This document shows, piece by piece, positions 37,156-45,824 of a DNA stretch of 64,000 nucleotides; position 1 is the first letter of the stretch; every line of letters begins with the position of its first letter. The stretch comes from an uncultured Acidobacteriia bacterium (lineage in GTDB: Bacteria > Acidobacteriota > Terriglobia > Bryobacterales > Bryobacteraceae). The DNA lies in the NCBI GenBank assembly GCA_903909435.1, contig CAIVVT010000072.1, positions 1 through 64,000 of the forward strand. Direction: 5' to 3'. Made by a program: the position numbers and the translations under genes. Below the pieces are notes generated by a model. It saw nothing but the letters and a program-made list of their open reading frames with translations, made no database searches and was not told where the DNA came from.

Positions 37156-37614
37156 TCACTGAACGCCTTCGCCCAGGATCTGGGAGGGGTCGAGAACCGT
37201 GATCACCCGGTCCAGGACCCGGCAGACACCCTGGAAGAACCGGGCTTGGCCGCACGGTACATTAGCTGGCGGCACCTGCCATTGGTCGCGCTCGACTTCA
37301 ACCACTTCGTCTACTCGGTCCACGAGCAGTCCGATGAATTCGTTCCGATCCTCGATGATGAAGATCCGGCTATCTCCACTCGTAACGGCTTGCGTGAACC
37401 CGAGGCGCATTCCAAGGTCGAGTATTGTCACGATTTTGCCGCGGAGGTTGACAATCCCGGTAACTTCCTTGGGGGAGTGGCTTACAACAGTCAAGGCTCC
37501 AACTCGGATCACCTCCTGGATTCCAGCCGCGTCCAGTCCGTAAACCGAGTCGCGGACGAAGAATGTCGTCAGCAGCACTGTCTGCCCGGACGTGGTTGTC
37601 GCTGTTTGGAGCAT
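37156..37614 (-). CDS. cheW: CheW coupling protein
   Basis: 152 residues with the CheW SH3-like double barrel: FFVRDSVYGLDAAGIQEVIR (18-37), SPKEVTGIVNLRGKIVTILDLGMRLG (47-72), FIIEDRNEFIGLLVDRVDEVVEV (about 84-106) and a late VLDRVITVLDPSQIL. The conserved NLRG is intact (56-59). It couples the CheA kinase to the MCP. A 209-base gap without features separates it from the MCP gene, and the cheB relic follows 25 bases downstream. Confidence 0.94.
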   Translation of the reverse strand: MLQTATTTSGQTVLLTTFFVRDSVYGLDAAGIQEVIRVGALTVVSHSPKEVTGIVNLRGKIVTILDLGMRLGFTQAVTSGDSRIFIIEDRNEFIGLLVDRVDEVVEVERDQWQVPPANVPCGQARFFQGVCRVLDRVITVLDPSQILGEGVQ

Positions 37615-37823
37615 GGTAACTTCGCGCTTTCTCGAATTGGAACTTAGCCGCTGCGAACTGTGGTCGTGCCGCTAGCGGGAGAATAGCGTCGGCTCCAGTT
37701 CGAACGCTGGCGCCGCCCTAGGCCGTCTAGTTGACAGTAATCTCGAGTTCCGCGAATCCTGACACGATCTCTCGGCTAGCCCGAGTCATCCCGGCACTCC
37801 AAGGTTGGCGTCGTGAATGCGGA

Positions 37824-39905
37824 CTACTCCCCGCCCCAACTCCTCACCGCGTCCATCAAGGCAGTAGATGCCCTGCTGAAATCGCCTGAGAGGCTAAGCG
37901 CCTTCTCCGCCGCTGCCTGATGGCCTGAGACCGCAAGCTCAGCCACCTTGGACGCCTCATCGTGGAACTTGGCGTGGAGGGTCTTCACATTGCGGTAGTG
38001 CCCAGTTTGCTTTTCTGCGGCCGACAGTTCCGCGCCGTAGAGCCACTTCCCGAACTGGCACTGGTTGTCAGCCTTGACGGTACCGACTGGCACGTCGAGC
38101 GTACCGCTGGCACTAGCGGTCTTTAGCCTCCCCCTCCAGGCGGAGTGCGTGCTGATTGCCTTTTGGAACACAGCGATATCCAAACTTGAAGAGTGAGCGG
38201 CTATGCTGCGCGCCTTCACATCCGAATCTTGGCTTGAAATTCGGAATCGCGATGCCGTCATTTGGAGTTGTTCGGCTACCTGGGAGAGCTCGATAGCACT
38301 GGTGCGAACCTGATCGCTCCCCTCGGCCATTTGCCTGGCCGCCTGGTCAACACCGGCGATCTCCTTGGCGATCTCCTGAGTGGCCTGGGCGCTCTCGGAA
38401 ACTCGCATGTTGGCATCCCGCACGCCAGTGGACGCCTCGCCTATGTTACTGGCGATAATCTTGGTCACTGTGGCCTGCTCCTCGATGGCAGCGGCAATCG
38501 TGGACACGATCTCGCTGACCTCGTGAATCACGTTCGAGACCTTCTCGATCTCGGCAATGCCACCGGCCGAGGAGGTCTGCACGCCCGCAATCCTGGCCTT
38601 GATGTCTTCCGTGGCCGCAGCCGTCTGCTGGGCCAGTTCCTTGATTTCGTTTGCCACCACGGCGAAGCCTTTGCCGGCGGAGCCTGCGCGTGCCGCTTCG
38701 ATAGTTGCGTTTAGCGCCAGCAAGTTGGTTTGCGACGAGATCTCCGTAATCGTCTCCGTGACTTTTCCGATCTCCCGAGCGGCCTGTCCAAGTTGATTCA
38801 TCTGCTCACTGATACGGAGCGCCTGGCGCGTCGCTGCTTCCGTGATGCGGCGCGCCTTCTCCGAATTCTTGGCGATTTCGCCAATCGTGGCAGTCATCTG
38901 TTCGGTGGCCGAAGCGACGCTCTCCAGATTGGCACTCGTCTGTTCCATCCCTGCCGCAACCGAGACGACATTGGCCGTCATTTGCTCGGCCGCCGCCGCC
39001 ACCGTGTGGGCCTTTGTGGAGGCCTCGCTCGCCCCTTCCGACATCTGGCCTGAATTGGCGGATAGTTCCGTCGATGAGGAAGACACGACTTGAATGCCGG
39101 CCGTGAGGTCCCGCAGGACATCCCGCAGGCTGCCCGACATGGTCTGCATGGCCCTGGACAGCAATCCGATTTCATCGCCGCGCTCCAACTCCCCGTCTGA
39201 GATGTCGTGAGTCAGATCCCCGCCAGCGATTTGATCCAGTTGGCTGACGGCGATTCCCAATGGCCCGGCGATGCGCCGTGCTGTGAGCCCGTTCAGGAAT
39301 ACTGAGAAGAGAAGGGACAGCACGGTTAGCGCAATCAGCCACAGTTTCACCCGGGAAACACTGGACTGCTCTTCCTGCTGGAAAAAGCCCAGGCGCTTCT
39401 GCCGGTACTCCTTGTAAGTGGCAACAGCTGAATTCACATCAGCGAACCGGGCCACAGCCTGTCCCATGACAGCCGCAGCATCGACATGCTGGCCCAACTG
39501 AACTGACTGCGCAATCCGGCCGTTGTACTCGCGCCAGGGGACGACCGCGGATTTTATTTTGCCCAATAAGCCCCGGTCTTCGTCCGTGGTTGCGCCTGCT
39601 TCCAGGCTCTCGAGAGCACTTGAATACTCTTTGCGCAGAGATGCCACCCGGTCCAGGTCCTTACCCACCTGTTTGGAGAAGGGTAGGCCGCCCATACGCA
39701 TCGCAAGCTCCGACAGCTTGGAATCGATCTGCTCTGCAAGGTTTAGTTTATGGGCGCGCTTCTGCGTTTCGAGGGCTGCCGATGTCGCATCGCTCAACGC
39801 CCAGAACGCGACGCCCGCTACGCCGGCGAGTTGGAGAACACTGGCCGCCGAAAGGAGCGCCAACTTCTTCCCGATTCTCAAGTTCGCAAATGTACTCATT
39901 GTCAT
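37824..39905 (-). CDS. Methyl-accepting chemotaxis protein with C-terminal CZB zinc-binding domain
   Basis: 693 residues. TM1 is at about 18-38 and TM2 at 187-208, flanking a periplasmic four-helix-type sensor (about 40-186). The HAMP domain covers about 207-262 ([19 protein letters not shown]). The signalling domain has the tip [25 protein letters not shown]. The CZB domain at the C-terminus has H587, C616 in CQFGKWLYG, and H644 and H648 in LHAKFH, the His-Cys-His-His zinc set. CZB domains sense zinc or hypochlorite-type oxidation of the cysteine. The ATG overlaps the cheA stop; a second ATG lies two codons in. Confidence 0.95.
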   Translation of the reverse strand: MTMSTFANLRIGKKLALLSAASVLQLAGVAGVAFWALSDATSAALETQKRAHKLNLAEQIDSKLSELAMRMGGLPFSKQVGKDLDRVASLRKEYSSALESLEAGATTDEDRGLLGKIKSAVVPWREYNGRIAQSVQLGQHVDAAAVMGQAVARFADVNSAVATYKEYRQKRLGFFQQEEQSSVSRVKLWLIALTVLSLLFSVFLNGLTARRIAGPLGIAVSQLDQIAGGDLTHDISDGELERGDEIGLLSRAMQTMSGSLRDVLRDLTAGIQVVSSSSTELSANSGQMSEGASEASTKAHTVAAAAEQMTANVVSVAAGMEQTSANLESVASATEQMTATIGEIAKNSEKARRITEAATRQALRISEQMNQLGQAAREIGKVTETITEISSQTNLLALNATIEAARAGSAGKGFAVVANEIKELAQQTAAATEDIKARIAGVQTSSAGGIAEIEKVSNVIHEVSEIVSTIAAAIEEQATVTKIIASNIGEASTGVRDANMRVSESAQATQEIAKEIAGVDQAARQMAEGSDQVRTSAIELSQVAEQLQMTASRFRISSQDSDVKARSIAAHSSSLDIAVFQKAISTHSAWRGRLKTASASGTLDVPVGTVKADNQCQFGKWLYGAELSAAEKQTGHYRNVKTLHAKFHDEASKVAELAVSGHQAAAEKALSLSGDFSRASTALMDAVRSWGGE

Positions 39906-42900
39906 TCCTTATCTCGTGGCGTCTGGCATTCAAGCGAGGCAGGATCTTTGCTTCTCCTGCCTATCGCATTACGAATGCTCTCCATCAGCTCTTCTTTGTT
40001 GAGCTTGACCTGATACTCATCCACGCCTGCGGCCATACCACGAGCGATTTCCTCGTCACCCGCCAGCGAAGAGAGCGCAATGATCGGAAGCGTGGCAAAA
40101 CGCCTGTCGGCACGAATCTTCCGGGTGAGGGCGAGGCCGTCCATGCGTGGCATCTCGATATCGGTCGCGACCATGTCCACCTCGCCGGAATGTCGGTCCA
40201 GAAGTTCCCAGGCGGCTTGCCCGTCTTCAGCGGCTAGCACTCGACAACCGATGGCCTCGACTAGTCGTTGAATCTGGCCGCGAAAGAAGTCCGAATCGTC
40301 AGCCACCAACACCGTCGGCACCATCCCCGAAGAACTAGCTCGGGTGGGCGCCCGTTCTTCCAGGCAGACGATCTCAGGTTGCGCGGCATCAGCAAGTTCG
40401 AAGATGTCGAGGAACAGGAGCGTGCGTCCCTTGAGCACTGCCGAGCCAGCGATGCCACGCTGTCTGAAGGTTACCGTATCAATCTCGAGTGTGGCCTCAA
40501 CCATATCCAGTGGTTCGGCGGCCAACAGTCCCAGTGGTCGACCCAGCCGTTCGAAGATGATCACGACCCAGCGCTGCTCAGCGCAGAGTTCCTGGACGGA
40601 AGCCGTATCCCGCAATGTCACCAGTGGCAGGCTAGCTCCGCGATACTGCATGACCCGGCGGCCGGCAATGTATTCGACTTGGGCTACCTTCAGCCGCTCG
40701 ATTCGCGACACCTGCTCGATGGGCACTGCGCAGGTCTCGTCCGGCGAGTTGTGAAACAGGAGCAGCGAATGCACCTCCCCGACCGGCGTGTCGGCGAGAG
40801 ACCCACTGCGTGCAGCAGACTCGATCGCGCCGATGCTCAAGCGGGCACGGGCTGCCAAGCCTGCAACATCGAGGATAACGGCCACGCGGCCGTCGCCCAG
40901 AATTGTGGCTCCCGCGTATTCGGCTAGCCCCTTGAGATGACGGCCTAGCGGTTTCACAACAATCTCGACCGTGTCGTGCAGCTCTTCCACCACCAGTCCG
41001 TACTCGAATGCACCGGTGTCCACCAGAACAACATTCATCGGCCGAACTTCATAATTGGCCCGCTGCGTTCCGAGCGTATCGGAGAGATGCACCAGAGGCA
41101 CGAGCCTGCCCCGTACGCTCAGAACCTCGGCTTCTCCAACCCGTTCGATTCGCAGCCCGGTTTGCCCAGTGCGCACGCGGATCAACTCCCCGACATTCAC
41201 TTGAGGTATAGCGAAGCGCTGGCCGCAATTGGAAACCAGCAGTGATGGGATGATCGCCAGGGTAAGCGGAAGCTTGATGCGGAATCGAGAACCCCGACCC
41301 AGGGTCGAATCGATTTCGATCTTCCCGCCCAACCGGTCGAGATTCGTTTTCACTACGTCCATGCCCACACCGCGCCCCGAGACATCGCTCAGCTTCCCGG
41401 CGGTAGTTACGCCCGCCAAGAAGATGAGTGCCATCTTGTCCCGCTCAGGCATGGTAAGGAGCTGCTCCCGGGTTACCAGGCCTTTGGCCACCGAGGCGGC
41501 TGCGATCTTCTCGACCGCAAGCCCCCTGCCGTCATCGGCCATCTCGATTACGACCTGGCCTGCTTGGTGTGAAGCCTTGAGGGTCACCGTCCCGCACGGG
41601 TGCTTGCCCGCCGCAGACCGCTCTGCCGGCGTCTCGATGCCATGATCCACTGCATTGCGCACCATGTGCGTTAGTGGATCGCCAAGCCCTTCGAGGATCG
41701 TCTTGTCAATCTCTACGTCGCCACCTTCGACAGTCAGGAGAACTTCTTTGCCCAGGTCACGTGCCAGATCGCGCACCAGTCGAGTGAACTTGGCGAACAG
41801 GCTGCCGACGGGCTGCATGCGCGTCAAGGTCACGATCTCCTGCAATTCCGAGGTCACCAAACTGACTCGTTGGGCACCCGAACGAATCCCGCGCTGGTCC
41901 TTCCGCGAGAGAGACTCATTCAACTGATTGCGGCTGAGAACTAGTTCGCCCGCCAGTGTCATCAGGTTGTCGAGCAGGCTGACATTCAACCGGATGGTGG
42001 TCTCGCTCGGAGCTAAGGGAGGGGCCGGGGCATTCTTGACGGACCGCTCCGTCCCATTGACCAAACTCCCTTCGCTGCGAGGAGATAAGCTGGGCAGCGG
42101 TACTTGGGCAGGCAGCAGGAATTCTACCGGTTCGGTCGGAGGCGCAACGCCATCCGGTCCTTTCCAACTGGTCAACGGAATCGCGACGCCGTCCTTTGGA
42201 ATCAACAGGATTCTCTCCGGCGGCACATCCACCAAACGGCAGATCAGGTCCGGCTCGAGCGCCGTCGCGTACAGCACTTCCAGCAGCAACCGGTTGGACG
42301 GCTCTTCGTCGAGGGTTCCTGCGGAGTCGAGGTCAAACACCGACTCAAGCAGTTGTCCGCTGTGCATCAGGGCATTCAGGACTTCCAGCGGCTTCCGACC
42401 TCGCCTCTGTATGTCATGAATCAAGTCGTACTCAATCAGGTAAATGCTCTTGCCACCGCGGCGTGCCTGGCTCAAGTCGAACGCCGAGGCCTGAATATGC
42501 CATCCCGAATCGGGCAATGCGATGGCGACTTGCTCCGTTATAGAGTTCTTCCGGTCCGCCGGCAGATGGTTTTCGGCTAGTCCCGCCAGTGCTGCTACGA
42601 ATTCCGAGATATCGACGAGGTTGCTCCCCTCGACGTTTTGGACAAGTTCGCCAAGCTTGTCGAAGGCAAGTAGCAGGATACTCACGACCTCCGGCGCAGG
42701 CTCCATTTGCCGCGAACGAATCATGTCGAGCACGCTCTCCGTCTTGTGAGCGAGTTGCCGGATCTTGGGCAGGTCGAAGAAGCCGGCACCGCCCTTGATG
42801 GAGTGCGCAGCGCGAAACACCCGGTTCACCAGTTGCTCATCGATGTCGGGCGCTTTCGCTTCGATTGCGAGCAGGTCGATTTCGATGGTGGCCAGGTGTT

Positions 42901-42958
42901 CGCTGCACTCTGCCAGGTACTCGCACAGAGAATCGTCTTTGAGATTGGTTTGGCTCAT
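39902..42958 (-). CDS. cheA: Hybrid CheA histidine kinase with tandem CheW-like domains and a receiver
   Basis: 1018 residues. An HPt domain (1-110) has the phospho-His52 in [11 protein letters not shown]. The dimerisation helices start around [19 protein letters not shown]. HATPase boxes follow: [12 protein letters not shown] (N), DDGRGL (G1), [10 protein letters not shown] (G2). Two CheW-like domains cover about 600-720 and 745-865. The C-terminal receiver (882-1000) has Asp887/888, phospho-Asp933 in TDIEMP and Lys985. The in-cis receiver could act as a phosphate sink or replace the missing CheY. It lies in one operon with the MCP (ATGA overlap) and the STAS gene. Confidence 0.95.
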   Translation of the reverse strand: MSQTNLKDDSLCEYLAECSEHLATIEIDLLAIEAKAPDIDEQLVNRVFRAAHSIKGGAGFFDLPKIRQLAHKTESVLDMIRSRQMEPAPEVVSILLLAFDKLGELVQNVEGSNLVDISEFVAALAGLAENHLPADRKNSITEQVAIALPDSGWHIQASAFDLSQARRGGKSIYLIEYDLIHDIQRRGRKPLEVLNALMHSGQLLESVFDLDSAGTLDEEPSNRLLLEVLYATALEPDLICRLVDVPPERILLIPKDGVAIPLTSWKGPDGVAPPTEPVEFLLPAQVPLPSLSPRSEGSLVNGTERSVKNAPAPPLAPSETTIRLNVSLLDNLMTLAGELVLSRNQLNESLSRKDQRGIRSGAQRVSLVTSELQEIVTLTRMQPVGSLFAKFTRLVRDLARDLGKEVLLTVEGGDVEIDKTILEGLGDPLTHMVRNAVDHGIETPAERSAAGKHPCGTVTLKASHQAGQVVIEMADDGRGLAVEKIAAASVAKGLVTREQLLTMPERDKMALIFLAGVTTAGKLSDVSGRGVGMDVVKTNLDRLGGKIEIDSTLGRGSRFRIKLPLTLAIIPSLLVSNCGQRFAIPQVNVGELIRVRTGQTGLRIERVGEAEVLSVRGRLVPLVHLSDTLGTQRANYEVRPMNVVLVDTGAFEYGLVVEELHDTVEIVVKPLGRHLKGLAEYAGATILGDGRVAVILDVAGLAARARLSIGAIESAARSGSLADTPVGEVHSLLLFHNSPDETCAVPIEQVSRIERLKVAQVEYIAGRRVMQYRGASLPLVTLRDTASVQELCAEQRWVVIIFERLGRPLGLLAAEPLDMVEATLEIDTVTFRQRGIAGSAVLKGRTLLFLDIFELADAAQPEIVCLEERAPTRASSSGMVPTVLVADDSDFFRGQIQRLVEAIGCRVLAAEDGQAAWELLDRHSGEVDMVATDIEMPRMDGLALTRKIRADRRFATLPIIALSSLAGDEEIARGMAAGVDEYQVKLNKEELMESIRNAIGRRSKDPASLECQTPRDKE

Positions 42959-42968
42959 GACAGCTCTT

Positions 42969-43280
42969 TCAATCCCCGGACACCCTGAAATGCTGGTGGA
43001 TTCGCATGACCTTGAAGAGTGCCAGGATGTCCTTCGAGGCGTGCACGACTACGAGATGGCCTCCCAATTTGCAAAGTGAGTTGTGCGCGGCGATCAGCAC
43101 GCCAATCCCGCACGAATCGATCATCCGAACGGTAGATAGGTCAACCGTCAGTTCCCTCGCACCGGTGCTCACGGCCTCGCGCATGACGGCTCGCAGTTCT
43201 GGCACCGAAGCCGCAACGACGTCCCCTGCGGGGTGGACCGTCGCCTTGTCCGATTCCCTCGTGACCATCACTTCAGGCAT
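42969..43280 (-). CDS. STAS-domain anti-sigma factor antagonist (RsbV/SpoIIAA-like)
   Basis: 103 residues from ATG 43280, chosen because GAGGAATG lies just upstream; an in-frame ATG at 43295 directly after the preceding stop has no ribosome site. It is a single STAS domain with the DSCGIGVLIAAHNSL segment; Ser56 is the expected phosphorylation site. Unphosphorylated STAS protein binds its partner kinase and releases the kinase target. The stop lies ten bases before cheA, so the partner switch and the chemosensory kinase are co-transcribed. Confidence 0.9.
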   Translation of the reverse strand: MPEVMVTRESDKATVHPAGDVVAASVPELRAVMREAVSTGARELTVDLSTVRMIDSCGIGVLIAAHNSLCKLGGHLVVVHASKDILALFKVMRIHQHFRVSGD

Positions 43281-43295
43281 CTGTTCATTCCTCAT

Positions 43296-43679
43296 TCAGA
43301 ACCGCTTAAGCAGCGTCACTCCGTTACCACGGTTGTTGAAACGCACGCGCGTGGCATACTCGCGATAGATGTGGATACCCAGTCCCGATGGCCTGGATTC
43401 GTCGATCTCTAAGCGTCCCGCTGCACGCCAATCGAAGCCGTCGCCCTCGTCGCGCACGGCGATCGTGATGCGACAACTTCTCAGTCGCAAATGACAGCAA
43501 ATCTGATTCGCCGGATCGCCGTGAGAGCCGTGTTTCACGCCATTCACCAGCGCCTCGCGCAGCAACAGTTCTATCTTGAACCAAGGTCCTGTCACCGATT
43601 GACCCATCCGCCAGCGGCGGAATTTTTCGAGAAACGCGTCCGTAGCTTCCAGCGTTGCCGCAATGCCGCCTTCAGATCG
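43296..43679 (-). CDS. RsbW-like HATPase_c anti-sigma/serine kinase
   Basis: A GHKL ATPase domain with N-box LLLREALVNGVKHGSHG, G1 DEGDGFD and G2 GLGIHIYREYA, ending next to the STAS gene. The only in-frame ATG (43607) would remove the expected first helix. Upstream codons read GGIAATLEATDAFLEKFRRWR, which looks like real protein, so translation probably begins upstream, near 43664-43679 or inside the end of the phosphatase gene, from a non-ATG codon. The coordinates given are therefore approximate at the 5' end. It would phosphorylate the STAS protein, and the SpoIIE-type phosphatase upstream would reverse this. Confidence 0.8.
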   Translation of the reverse strand, partial: RSEGGIAATLEATDAFLEKFRRWRMGQSVTGPWFKIELLLREALVNGVKHGSHGDPANQICCHLRLRSCRITIAVRDEGDGFDWRAAGRLEIDESRPSGLGIHIYREYATRVRFNNRGNGVTLLKRF

Positions 43680-43701
43680 ACGCCTTCCCGACCCGCGCGC
43701 C

Positions 43702-44817
43702 TCACTTCGGCACTTCCACGCCCAGCAGCAACAAATCGTCCGTGACAGTTGCGCCTTCTGGCCTGAGTTCTGCGGCGATGGCGGCCACGGCCACGGCTAA
43801 AGGTCGAGCCTGCTGGCGTGCACACGCCTCAGCCAGTCGCTTCAATCCAAGCTGTCTGCCACCGCCGGGGGATGCCTCGATCAACCCATCGCTGTACAAG
43901 TAGAACCGGTCCCCTGGCGATACGCGGACATCCCTGCGGTGCAGCACGAGCGAGCTGAACAACCCTAGTGGATCTCCATCCATTTCCAACGGCCGGACCG
44001 AACCTGACGGGTCTGCCAGGATCAGCGGAGGGTGTCCCGCACTGACCACGGTGAGACGCCCCGAGCGACGGTTGAGCCGCGCATAACAGGCCGTCAGGTA
44101 TTGCTCTTCGCCCAACATCTGGCGCATCACTGAATCGATGCCGCGCATGGTATCTTCGGGCGAGAACAGTGGCCCGCAGTACTGGCGCAACAGGGCTTTA
44201 ATGGCAGAAGTCAAAAACGCAGCGCTCACGCCGTGGCCGCTCACATCCGCCACGAAATAGCCGAACACCTCCGAATCCACCTGCACGACGTCGTAGAAGT
44301 CTCCGCCCGCAGCTTCGAGCGGTTGAAAGAAGACCGCGAAACACGCCTCAGGGCAATCCGTTGGGTTCACCAGCAACGCCTGTTGGGCCAGCCGCAATTC
44401 ATCCAGGCGTGCCCGCTCGTGCCTGACGAGAATGCGATTGGCATCGCGGATGCGGAGATGGACGCGCACGCGGGCCAGCAGTTCCTCCCCACTGACGGGC
44501 TTTGGAACGTAGTCCACCCCGCCGATGCGCAAGCCGGTTACTTTGCTTTTGACATCATCAAGCGCCGAGAGGAAGATGATCGGAATATCGACGGTCACGG
44601 GGTCGGACTTCAGCAGGGCGCAGGTCTCGAAACCGCTCTCGCCGGGCATGAGCACGTCCAGCAGGATGAGGTCCGGGTGCTCTGCGCGGCTCAGGATGCG
44701 GGCCGTCGGCCCATCATTCGCCACCAAAGTGCGGAATCCCTCGCCGGAGAGGACGCTCTGGACAACTTCGGTGTTGATGGCCACATCGTCGACGACCAGG
44801 ATGGTGGGGGAATTCAT
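43702..44817 (-). CDS. Response regulator with SpoIIE-type PP2C phosphatase output (RsbU-like)
   Basis: 371 residues. The N-terminal receiver (5-120) has Asp10/Asp11, phospho-Asp54 in LLDVLMPG and the late Lys in YVPKPVSGEE. A short coiled linker leads to the PP2C/SpoIIE domain (about 150-370) with GGDFYDVV, DVSGHGVSAAFLTS, SAGHPP and TVTDDLLLL metal-site motifs. It dephosphorylates STAS proteins when its receiver is phosphorylated. As first gene of the operon, ahead of the RsbW-like, STAS, CheA, MCP and CheW genes, it is the obvious candidate target of the CheA kinase. Confidence 0.93.
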   Translation of the reverse strand: MNSPTILVVDDVAINTEVVQSVLSGEGFRTLVANDGPTARILSRAEHPDLILLDVLMPGESGFETCALLKSDPVTVDIPIIFLSALDDVKSKVTGLRIGGVDYVPKPVSGEELLARVRVHLRIRDANRILVRHERARLDELRLAQQALLVNPTDCPEACFAVFFQPLEAAGGDFYDVVQVDSEVFGYFVADVSGHGVSAAFLTSAIKALLRQYCGPLFSPEDTMRGIDSVMRQMLGEEQYLTACYARLNRRSGRLTVVSAGHPPLILADPSGSVRPLEMDGDPLGLFSSLVLHRRDVRVSPGDRFYLYSDGLIEASPGGGRQLGLKRLAEACARQQARPLAVAVAAIAAELRPEGATVTDDLLLLGVEVPK

Positions 44818-44945
44818 GCCACCCCGCAGCCCGCCGTTAGTTCGATGGTGTGAAGCTCTGGATCCAACACTACCGGTCTAATCGGCCGGTACGCTGTATT
44901 ACTTTAGGGATGCAGTGCCATTTCACCCGGGAACCGCAATTTGGG

Positions 44946-45824
44946 TCAGGGGACCGGGCGGGGCTCCAAGTCCACGGCGACTTCGAGTTTGTGATCCTGC
45001 CCCCCCAGAATGACGCCGCGCACGGGGCTCACGTCACTGTAGTCGCGGCCCCAGGCGAGAATGATATGGCTCTGCGACGGAACCAGGTTGTTCGTCGGAT
45101 CCACATCCAGCCAACCGGCCTCCGGACAGTAGACCGACAGCCAGGCGTGCGAGGCGTCGGCGCCAATCAGACGCGGCTGTCCGGGCGGCGGAGTGGTGCG
45201 CAGATAGCCGCTGACATAGCGCGCGGGCAAGCCCAGTGACCGCAGGCAGGCAATTTGGAGCTGGGCGAAGTCCTGGCACACCCCCTTGCGCTGACGCAAC
45301 ACTTGCTCTGGCGGTGTGCGAACGTTGGTCGCCTTCGAATCGAATTCGAAATCCCGGTGGATGCGGGCGGTCAGGTCCAGCAGCGCTTCGGCCAGCGGGC
45401 GTCCGCTAGGGAACGATGCTGCGGCGTACGCGGCGAATTCCGGTTTGGGCTTGATGCGAGGCGATTCGAACACGAACTGAAACGCATCCAGGCTCGCGCT
45501 CGTGAGCCCCAGCGGGAGCGATCTCGCGACCTCGTCCCAAGCCATGGATTGCGCTGGCCAGGAGACCTCGCCGTCCAAAGTGACGACGCTGTGGCCCTCG
45601 ATGGCGAGTTCCTCGTGCGGCTCCTGAATCGTGAAAAAGCTGACGCGATTGCCGTAGAAATCCGTTCGCTCACTGCGCGTGGCGGGCTCGGGCGTCACCA
45701 GCAACTTGTACGACTCGCAGCGCTGGCGACCCTGCGAATGCGGAGCCAGATACACCGAGTGGTTGCCAAACGCCACCGGGTGCTTGTACTTGTAAGTCGT
45801 CTTGTGAACGATGCGGTAGGTCAT
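44946..45824 (-). CDS. Transglutaminase-like cysteine protease/peptide-ligase family protein (TG1)
   Basis: 292 residues from ATG 45824, which overlaps the stop of the ATP-grasp gene as ATGA. The N-terminal beta domain (MTYRIVHKTTYKY...) is typical of this bacterial family. The transglutaminase core has Cys183 in GVCQDFAQL, His226 in ASHAWLSVY and Asp242 in DVDPTNN, the full triad. In gene clusters with ATP-grasp and alpha-E proteins these enzymes are predicted to cut or make amide bonds in a peptide product. It is the last gene of the cluster as transcribed. Confidence 0.9.
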   Translation of the reverse strand: MTYRIVHKTTYKYKHPVAFGNHSVYLAPHSQGRQRCESYKLLVTPEPATRSERTDFYGNRVSFFTIQEPHEELAIEGHSVVTLDGEVSWPAQSMAWDEVARSLPLGLTSASLDAFQFVFESPRIKPKPEFAAYAAASFPSGRPLAEALLDLTARIHRDFEFDSKATNVRTPPEQVLRQRKGVCQDFAQLQIACLRSLGLPARYVSGYLRTTPPPGQPRLIGADASHAWLSVYCPEAGWLDVDPTNNLVPSQSHIILAWGRDYSDVSPVRGVILGGQDHKLEVAVDLEPRPVP

